A stretch of 36,737 nt of DNA, taken from Oceanisphaera pacifica. Its GTDB lineage: Bacteria > Pseudomonadota > Gammaproteobacteria > Enterobacterales > Aeromonadaceae. Below are positions 27,032 to 32,488 of the stretch, in pieces. The translations under genes were made by a program, and so were the position numbers. The notes beneath the pieces were generated by a model, which was not told the origin of the DNA, did no database searches, and saw only the letters and a program-made list of their open reading frames with translations. The stretch's first letter is position 1; every line of letters begins with the position of its first letter. The stretch covers positions 1 through 36,737 of the forward strand of contig NZ_JAGDFX010000023.1 in the NCBI RefSeq assembly GCF_017498065.1. The letters run 5' to 3'.

Positions 27032-28086
27032 TCGCTACATCTTTCCTCTGCTAATTCTAAATACTCTTCCGATAAGTCTACGCCAATCGATTTTCTATTA
27101 AATGATTTTGCAACAAGCATTGTCGTACCTGTACCACAAAAGGGGTCGAAGACAATCCCGTCAGGGGGGCAGGTAGCGAGAATAGGGATTTTGCAAAGAT
27201 CTTCTGGGTAAGCTGCGTAGTGTTTTTTACGCTTTTGGGTATCTTCAGGCAAAATATCCCAAACATCACTAGGCTTACTACCTTTAGGGTGATACCTAAG
27301 AATACAGTACCCCTTATCTCTAAGCTCTTTGGCTCGTCCTGAAACTTTCTCTGAATCAGAGTGTGTTGCTCTTTGTTGGCCACGAATGATCATTCTAAAG
27401 TCAGATAACTCACCCTTTCTGATTTTTTCTAGCGTTTCGTTAAGAGCACCTAGAGCATTCTTTTTTTCTTCCATACTTAAATCAGTAGACAGTTCTATTT
27501 GGCGCTTGTATCTCACTCCGCTGACTCCAGTCGCTGATACGACAGCTCCGTTTTCTACTTTGGCCTCGCGAGGTTTTTTCCTGACTGCATCAGCATCGTA
27601 ATAATAACCTTTAGACTTTTTTACAAAGTGAAATACGTTTTCATGGATGTTTCTCAACTTATCTTTGGAATTATCAGGTGCCCCTTTTACTTTATTCCAA
27701 ATTACGGAGTTTCTTAAGACCCAGCCCTGCTCATCAATTAGCTCAAAAGCAATTCGCCACGGGATGCCTAATAGAGCTTTGCTCTTATAGGTGTCTCCAA
27801 TATTCAACCAAAATGAGCCTTCATCTTTAAGGACTCTTTTAAGTTCAAGAAAGACTTCACATAGTTCATTGATATAATCTTTATGATTTTTCTCTAGACC
27901 AATGCCTCCGCCTTCATATTGGCGCTGCCCCCAATATGGTGGGCTTGTAATACACATATCTATAGATTGATCGGGCATTGATTTAAGTACTTCAAGGCAA
28001 TCGCCTTGAATAAATACAGGAGTGATGCTTGCATCACTCCTGTATTTATTTAGATCTTTTTTGATTTGATTGCTTAAGGATGTCAT
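27010..28086 (-). CDS. DNA methyltransferase (beta-class, probably N4-cytosine)
   Basis: This is a 358-aa protein. Catalytic motif IV CITSPPYWGQRQ is near residues 43-54, and the AdoMet motif I (FDPFCGTGTTMLVAKSF) is near 311-327, followed by IGVDLSEEYLELA. The order IV before I defines the beta group. TSPPYW is usual for N4-cytosine enzymes, though N6-adenine cannot be excluded. It protects host DNA from the NotI-like nuclease whose gene overlaps its end, so methylase is made first. A six-base gap separates it from the RHH gene upstream. Confidence 0.9.
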   Translation of the reverse strand: MTSLSNQIKKDLNKYRSDASITPVFIQGDCLEVLKSMPDQSIDMCITSPPYWGQRQYEGGGIGLEKNHKDYINELCEVFLELKRVLKDEGSFWLNIGDTYKSKALLGIPWRIAFELIDEQGWVLRNSVIWNKVKGAPDNSKDKLRNIHENVFHFVKKSKGYYYDADAVRKKPREAKVENGAVVSATGVSGVRYKRQIELSTDLSMEEKKNALGALNETLEKIRKGELSDFRMIIRGQQRATHSDSEKVSGRAKELRDKGYCILRYHPKGSKPSDVWDILPEDTQKRKKHYAAYPEDLCKIPILATCPPDGIVFDPFCGTGTTMLVAKSFNRKSIGVDLSEEYLELAEERCSEWHQQTI

Positions 28087-28092
28087 ATCTTC

Positions 28093-28278
28093 TCAATTGT
28101 GTGCTTTCTTAGCTTCTCGGTCAGCAAGTTCTTTTATCCAAGCAGAAACAGAAAGCTTGGCTTTTTCTGCTGCCTTCTTGTAAAGAGCTTTCTGCTCTGG
28201 AGTTACCCTTATTGGAGACAAAGTCTCAGAAGCAGAATTTGATTTTGGGGGTCTTCCCCGAGGCTTATCAATGTTCAT
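28093..28278 (-). CDS. Small ribbon-helix-helix-like regulator of the R-M cassette
   Basis: This 61-aa protein starts basic (KPRGRPPKS) and continues LSPIRVTPEQKALYKKAAEK then LSVSAWIKELADREA, the beta-strand/helix/helix pattern of RHH (CopG/Arc-like) repressors. I prefer the internal ATG at 28278. A longer reading from 28332 adds hydrophobic residues encoded by the promoter region and is less likely. A perfect 16-bp palindrome lies 12 bp upstream. No Shine-Dalgarno is visible, so translation may be leaderless. It probably plays the role of a controller protein for the restriction-modification genes (inference). Confidence 0.65.
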   Translation of the reverse strand: MNIDKPRGRPPKSNSASETLSPIRVTPEQKALYKKAAEKAKLSVSAWIKELADREAKKAHN

Positions 28279-28290
28279 AATGAGGAGTAT

Positions 28291-28306
28291 TATTGTATAT
28301 ACAATA
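28291..28306 (-). promoter_or_regulatory. Perfect palindrome/promoter before the RHH gene
   Basis: TATTGTATATACAATA is its own reverse complement over 16 bp. It overlaps a likely -10 (TATACAAT) and lies 12 bp before the chosen start, the expected position for autorepression by an RHH protein. Confidence 0.6.
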
Positions 28307-28356
28307 AATATAAGCAACAGATACTTTTGCACAGATGAATCTAGCTACTGGAGGAC

Positions 28357-28432
28357 ACCTAACGCCGCCAACACAGGCGAGCGTCAGCGAGTCCAGCCAG
28401 CTTGCTGGCGTTTGTGATTGGCCTTGTTATGA
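28357..28432 (-). other. attC: Integron attC site 3
   Basis: This 76-bp site is bounded by ACCTAAC and GTTATGA, with an internal dyad (GCCAGCTTGCTGGC region). The TCATAAC core (leftward) fits the TTATGA that begins the next cassette at attC 4. Confidence 0.85.
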
Positions 28433-28690
28433 GCTTAAGTAAAAGTACGAATTTACCTCTGTGCTCCGAAAGTATCAGATAAAACGCCCGCGCCGCCGCT
28501 GCCAATATTGAATGTAGCTCGCCGGATGTTCAACGAGATGCCCAGCTGAGATATTGAATATTGAGAACCACAGCCAAGTACCTTGCCCAACTCTCCGAAA
28601 GACAATGCCAACGCTGCCCTTTTACTCTGCCCTTTCAGTCAGCTCGATAATAACGTTATAAATTGACTCCGTGGCTGGCAGACTATTGAC
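28433..28690 (-). other. 258-bp integron cassette without an ATG-initiated gene
   Basis: The DNA between attC 4 and attC 3 contains no ATG frame of length on the minus strand. One frame is open from the TGA near 28632 to the stop at 28453. See the small candidate CDS within it. It may otherwise be a non-coding or promoter cassette. Confidence 0.7.
28453..28611 (-). CDS. Candidate TTG-initiated small protein in the short cassette
   Basis: A 52-aa reading from TTG 28611 gives MALSFGELGKVLGCGSQYSI, later LNIRRATFNIGSGGAG and LSDTFGAQR. AAAAGGG stands about 4 bp upstream as a possible SD. No family is recognised and no membrane segment is clear. The frame alone spans most of the cassette, but without ATG or conservation data this may be chance. 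Confidence 0.3.
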   Translation of the reverse strand: MALSFGELGKVLGCGSQYSISQLGISLNIRRATFNIGSGGAGVLSDTFGAQR

Positions 28691-28790
28691 TCATAACGCC
28701 TCGTTAAGAGGCAATAAAATTGTTGGCTAAAATTAGCGACGAAGGAGCAAAAGCCAACTGTTTTTTGTCCTTTTAAACGACTTGTTATAC
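28691..28790 (-). other. attC: Integron attC site 4
   Basis: This 100-bp site is bounded by TCATAAC and GTTATAC, with long dyad arms TTGGCTAAAATT... and AGCCAACTG. It is very similar to attC 5 although the cassettes differ. Confidence 0.88.
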
Positions 28791-28791
28791 G

Positions 28792-29349
28792 CTAAATACT
28801 CAATACGACAACTTCTACTTTACCATGTTTATCATAAGGTTGAATTTGCATTTTAATTTGATTCTCGTTTGTTAGCTCTAACGAACTTTCCGAAGCTTTA
28901 TATTTACTATAAATAACATTAACAGCATTAATGCCTAAAGCGATTTCTTTTTCCATGCGAAGAACCAAACCAAACGAAGTTGTAGCACCACCATTTGTTC
29001 TATAAAGAACATAGCTTTCATCACCAACCTTTAGTCTGTTTATTTCCTCGAAAGAATAATCCACACCTTTAGTTGTTATATCCGCGTAATCAAGCTTTGC
29101 AAAAGTAAATGTTAAAAAACAAGGAATAGCCAAACAAACCGAAATAATAACACCTATTACTTTTACCGATTTAGTGTCCCTTAACGTAGACCAAAAAAAT
29201 GCAGAAATAGGTAAAATAATCGCTAATACCATAACAAATAGGTAATTATATTTGGTATTAACAAACCTTAGCTCCCATGGAAAATAGATCATATTAAGGC
29301 AAGTTGTCAAAGTAACAATAATTAGAAGTATATTTGAGACTTGTTTCAT
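28792..29349 (-). CDS. Membrane protein of unknown function (integron cassette)
   Basis: This protein of 185 aa starts at ATG 29349 (MKQVSNILL). A longer frame upstream runs through the attC core and is unlikely to be translated. Three hydrophobic helices (about 5-22, 33-52 and 60-82) are followed by a soluble C-terminal domain of about 100 residues containing VDYSFEEINRLKVGDESYVL. The family is not recognised. Its stop falls 2 bp from attC 4, typical cassette economy. Confidence 0.7.
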   Translation of the reverse strand: MKQVSNILLIIVTLTTCLNMIYFPWELRFVNTKYNYLFVMVLAIILPISAFFWSTLRDTKSVKVIGVIISVCLAIPCFLTFTFAKLDYADITTKGVDYSFEEINRLKVGDESYVLYRTNGGATTSFGLVLRMEKEIALGINAVNVIYSKYKASESSLELTNENQIKMQIQPYDKHGKVEVVVLSI

Positions 29350-29369
29350 GTGACCAAAACCTGAGTAGC

Positions 29370-29470
29370 GTATAACGCCCTCGTTAATGGGCAAAATTTA
29401 GTTGGCTAAAATTGTTGAGGAACGAAACACAGCCAACTGTATTTTGTCCTGATTAAACAGCTTGTTATAT
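29370..29470 (-). other. attC: Integron attC site 5
   Basis: This 101-bp site is bounded by GTATAAC and GTTATAT and is highly similar to attC 4 (shared TTGGCTAAAATT and AGCCAACTGT blocks). GTATAAC faces the cassette start in attC 5 itself: the TTATAC at the start of the 185-aa cassette matches attC 4's GTATAAC core. Confidence 0.88.
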
Positions 29471-29474
29471 GCCA

Positions 29475-29738
29475 TTACCACCAGACTCTAGCATGAATTG
29501 CTAAAGAAAATAAAACATAACCCACACCCGAAATACCCCAAAAGAATTTAGGAGAATTTAAAGTTTTAATACTTACAAAGGCTGATAGAGCGATCAAGAC
29601 TAAGCCAATAAATAAACTAGGATTTGGGAAAGCATCGTAACCGTGACCTACTTCTATTGATGGTATTGGCGGAATAGCTAAAGCTAGTGCAGCAAACACC
29701 AAAATAACGATTAATAATTGATAAAGAGCAGGTTTCAC
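29475..29738 (-). CDS. Small membrane protein (integron cassette)
   Basis: This 87-aa protein has three hydrophobic helices (about 4-24, 42-58 and 66-85) and a short PIPSIEVGHGYDAFPNPS loop. It starts with GTG 29738 preceded by the SD AAGGATG. The stop is 5 bp from attC 5. The family is not recognised; small membrane proteins of this kind are frequent in integron cassettes. Confidence 0.7.
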   Translation of the reverse strand: MKPALYQLLIVILVFAALALAIPPIPSIEVGHGYDAFPNPSLFIGLVLIALSAFVSIKTLNSPKFFWGISGVGYVLFSLAIHARVWW

Positions 29739-29756
29739 AAATCATCCTTGAAAGGC

Positions 29757-29849
29757 ATATAACGCCCCAATAACCGGCAGCTGGAATGTAGCGAAGCGCA
29801 GTGTAAGCTGTCCGGCGCCGCAGGCGCGTAGTTGATTGGTTTGTTATGA
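29757..29849 (-). other. attC: Integron attC site 6
   Basis: This 93-bp site is bounded by ATATAAC and GTTATGA with internal dyad GGCAGCTGG/GCTGTCCGGCGCC. Its TCATAAC core (leftward) complements the TTATGA at the start of the first cassette (30661-30667). Confidence 0.85.
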
Positions 29850-29850
29850 A

Positions 29851-30645
29851 TCATATGCTTGGCAAATGTACTTTAGGGCCTTTCCATGAAAATGCCTCAA
29901 GCAACCTCTGAAAGATCGAGTGTAGTGCTTCCATTGATGCTGGAGATACATCGACCTCTCCATAATGACCATCAGCCATGGTGTTCCCATACTTGGTTCC
30001 ATTTAGGCAATTTAACATCAAGGCACCGTTTTCGGATTTTACGAGTTCATTGTCGATGGGCTGAAGTTCAAGGGGTTGAGGTGGCAGACCTCTTCGTCCG
30101 GCTCCGAGCCCTCGTGACCTATCTTCCATATGCTGGGAAGTATTTCTTACGCCTCGTAGGTCAGGAAAAGAGATTCCGATTTCATCGTGCAGCCCTGAGA
30201 TTTCTTCAGGAACATTTGGCTGATTTTTTAGAACTCTTAGAAACTTGTCGAATGAATCTAGAGCATACAAGAATGCACGAGCATGCATAAAGGCTTGATT
30301 GTGCTCAAATTCTCTGGGTAATTTGCCGGACTGCCACTGCTCTCGCTTAAATATTATTTCTGTTTGTAGATGTATTTCATCCCATACAGAATGGTCATAT
30401 GGGTTTCCGTACTTTTGCACTATTTCTCGTCGGATTTCAGATCGACGATTAGCATCTGCTTCCCATTGCTCTCTAGATGGAGGCCTTCTATCTCTTTGTA
30501 AAGTATGTAGGAACATATTAAAAGCAAGATTAGCTTCGTAAAACTGACCTTCTAAGCTACGAAGAATGCCTTCTATTTCCCAACTCCATTCTCGATCTTC
30601 GCTTTCAAGCCAAGTTCCTGGCTTCACTATTTCATAGATATACAT
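29851..30645 (-). CDS. Unknown protein with a HEPN-like RNxxxH motif, first cassette
   Basis: This 264-aa, largely helical soluble protein carries RGVRNTSQHMEDR near residues 164-176, whose R-N-x-x-x-H matches the catalytic motif of HEPN ribonucleases. Preceding helices (ARAFLYALDSFDKFLRVL near 125-142) fit the HEPN four-helix layout. Overall family is not recognised. A strong SD AGGAGGG sits 5 bp before ATG. It is the cassette nearest attI and so the best expressed if a cassette promoter is active. It could be a toxin-type or defence RNase, but no antitoxin partner is present. Confidence 0.65.
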   Translation of the reverse strand: MYIYEIVKPGTWLESEDREWSWEIEGILRSLEGQFYEANLAFNMFLHTLQRDRRPPSREQWEADANRRSEIRREIVQKYGNPYDHSVWDEIHLQTEIIFKREQWQSGKLPREFEHNQAFMHARAFLYALDSFDKFLRVLKNQPNVPEEISGLHDEIGISFPDLRGVRNTSQHMEDRSRGLGAGRRGLPPQPLELQPIDNELVKSENGALMLNCLNGTKYGNTMADGHYGEVDVSPASMEALHSIFQRLLEAFSWKGPKVHLPSI

Positions 30646-30991
30646 CGATCCCTCCTGGATTCATAACAGCTAATTCAACGACAAGTGACATCTATGCAAA
30701 CCGCATCTATTTCGCGAAGCGTAATCTTAAATATTTAAATTAACTTATTTATCAAACACTTAAACTGCGCAGTAGTGACACATCAAGAAATAAGCGTCAA
30801 ATGTCGTTTTTTACACAAAGTTTCTGTTCGCTTATTTATTTGTAAGTTTATCGACTACTGCTGATTTTTCAGTAGTTTATAAGCTTTATAGAGCAAAATC
30901 ATGAAGTTTTACGACAATTGTCGTATAGATCCGCGTTTCATTAGGAAATTATCACCGCAGCAGCTAGGCCACTATGTATTAAAGTGAGCGT
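30646..30991. other. attI: attI/promoter region between first cassette and intI remnant
   Basis: The core site TCATAAC (30661-30667; GTTATGA leftward) marks the insertion point of the first cassette. No attC-like dyad lies upstream, so this is attI rather than attC. Leftward -35/-10 candidates (TTGATA and TATTTA near 30757-30730) could be the cassette promoter. A hairpin ACTACTG/CAGTAGT is at 30854-30876 and a perfect palindrome TACGACAATTGTCGTA at 30910-30925. Confidence 0.6.
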
Positions 30992-31186
30992 ATGGTTATG
31001 GATGTACCACCCAGACTGCCAGACAAACCAACTCGCTTCATTGCTCCACTGCGCACTTTGATTCGTAGTTGAAATCTGGCCTACAAAACCGAGCAAACCT
31101 ATTGTCATTGGATTAAGCGGTTTATTCGCTTTCATGGCATGCGCCACCCCTCCACCTGTTCAAACACTGCTATATTTACTTCGTAA
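30992..31186 (+). pseudogene. intI: Integron integrase intI, N-terminal remnant with internal stop
   Basis: Plus-strand reading from ATG 30992 gives PPRLPDKPTRFIAPLRTLIRS, then a TGA (31066 region), then in the same frame NLAYKTEQTYCHWIKRFIRF and HGMRHP. This is the characteristic N-terminus of integron integrases (RTEQAYVHWIKRFI-type). Similarity ends after RHP (about 31150), and the frame stops at 31184-31186. The catalytic domain is absent within the window. The gene points away from the cassette array, as intI does. It is therefore an inactivated, truncated integrase. Confidence 0.85.
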
Positions 31187-31402
31187 CCCGTAATTATGCA
31201 TCGCTCCAATGGGTTATACGGGTGCAGAGCGTCTCCCTGCCTAAGCGGCGCTCTGCATCCTCCTATCTCTTGGCTATGAGGCATAATGACCCTTCTGCCT
31301 TTGTGTTAGCCAGCTATCTACCTCTCTCAACCTAAACATCACCGCTGCCTGCCGTGACTCTCCCATTTTTATGGGTCGTGGGAAAGTAGGATCTCTTTTT
31401 AT
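31187..31402. other. Non-coding DNA between intI remnant and IS66 end
   Basis: No gene is seen. The loss of the rest of intI must have happened here, between the intI homology end and the IS66 terminal repeat at 31403. Confidence 0.4.
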
Positions 31403-31594
31403 GTAAGCGCCCTTAAATCAGCACCCTTGCAGAACGGCTACTTAGCTTAATCCAGCTCTACATTCCATGGCAGCAGGGCTTCGAGTTTTTCTAATGTGTC
31501 AGCGACAGCTATGCGGTCAAGAATGTGCTTGATGTAGGCTTGTGGATCGAGGTTATTTGCTTTGGCGGTTTCTATCAGTGAGTAACGAGCGGCG
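31403..31594 (-). mobile_element. IS66 remnant C: 3' end of tnpC
   Basis: It starts at IS66 end GTAAGCGCCCTTAAATC and encodes ARYSLIETAKANNLDPQAYI followed by LEKLEALLPWNVELD. At 31595 it joins directly to an IS4-family fragment, creating an apparent 109-aa chimeric frame (31447-31776) that is not a genuine gene. Confidence 0.85.
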
Positions 31595-31928
31595 CGGTGT
31601 ATGTCAGCCAGGTTGGCGTTGGATTGCGAGCTCAGTGTTTGTACGATGGCACCGATGAGATGGAGTGGAGAGAGCTGCCGTAACCGTTTGATAAAGCCAG
31701 TCTTACGGGCCAGACCGAGCAGGTATTGAGGTTCAAACAGGGATTTAAGATTTTGCTGGATAGTGGTAATCTTCATGGGTGCTGTCTGTTGTGAGTTTTT
31801 TGATTTTTGGCGAAACCATTAGATCACAGCAGCAGCACACTTCAAACCATTTTTCTGATAAATCAATCGACTAGCCTCCCTACAGCAAGCTTTGACAGCA
31901 GCCTCCGCTTAAGATCCTACGAATGAGT
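31595..31928 (-). repeat. 334-bp inverted repeat, left copy (IS4-family 5' end)
   Basis: It is the reverse complement of 34517-34850. It contains the first 60 or so codons of an IS4-family transposase (MKITTIQQNLKSLFEPQYLL, then ARKTGFIKRLRQLSPLHLIG) and about 160 bp of upstream IS end. The transposase is cut after ADIHR at exactly the same base in both copies. Confidence 0.88.
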
Positions 31929-32064
31929 TGGTTGTAACATAACAATTACCTCGCTCATAAGTAGCTTTATTTTTCCCTGATGATTGATCTTAAAGAGGGA
32001 GATTAGTTTCCTAAGGCTGCTATAGCAGATTTATTGCAATTTGGAGTTTTATTTGAATCTTCTT

Positions 32065-32092
32065 TTGACAAAAACTGTCGCAGTAGTATAAT
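32065..32092 (+). promoter_or_regulatory. Near-consensus sigma-70 promoter of the lipoprotein gene
   Basis: TTGACA (32065-32070), a 16-bp spacer and TATAAT (32087-32092) lie about 30 bp before the lipoprotein start. Both hexamers are perfect consensus, suggesting strong constitutive transcription. Confidence 0.85.
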
Positions 32093-32125
32093 CCGCATCA
32101 AAAATAATTGATGATAGGAATGATG

Positions 32126-32488
32126 ATGAAGGGATTGAAAGTTGTTGCTGCTGTGAGCTTAGTTGTAGCTTTATCTGGTTGTTCTAGTATTTTAACTGAG
32201 AAGACCCAGCGCGTTAATGTTGTTTCTAATGCTAAAAATCTTCAAGTAGAAATCGATGGCCAAGTGCAGAACGCACCAGGTATCGTTACCATTCTTAAAG
32301 AAAATAAAGATAAAACTCTAACTGTAAAAACCGAAGGTTGTGAGCAGCAAATTGCTTTAAACAAGCAAGTTGAGCCTACTTTCTTTGTTAATATTTTATC
32401 TGGGGGTGCTTTTGGTTCTACAACTGATTACTCCACTGAAAAAATGTGGCGTTACCAAGAGTCTGTTGAGATCCAGTGCGCTCAGTAA
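32126..32488 (+). CDS. Small outer-membrane-type lipoprotein
   Basis: This 120-aa protein has a lipoprotein signal: KGLKVVAAVSLVVALSGC, with the lipobox LSGC and Cys lipidation. The mature part is beta-rich (RVNVVSNAKNLQVEIDGQVQ) with two further Cys (EGCEQQ and EIQCAQ) that may form a disulfide. Ser after the Cys (CSS) suits outer-membrane sorting. Of several possible starts I choose the ATG at 32126, with AGGA 6 bp before it. Its stop overlaps the next start (TAATG). Exact function unknown. Confidence 0.78.
   Translation: MKGLKVVAAVSLVVALSGCSSILTEKTQRVNVVSNAKNLQVEIDGQVQNAPGIVTILKENKDKTLTVKTEGCEQQIALNKQVEPTFFVNILSGGAFGSTTDYSTEKMWRYQESVEIQCAQ

Noticed and set aside
30941-31147. 68-aa minus-strand frame.
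   Set aside because: It is the antisense shadow of the intI remnant, whose plus-strand reading matches a known family.
31447-31776. 109-aa minus-strand protein.
   Set aside because: It is an accidental fusion: IS4 transposase N-terminus joined to the IS66 TnpC C-terminus at the 31594/31595 junction.
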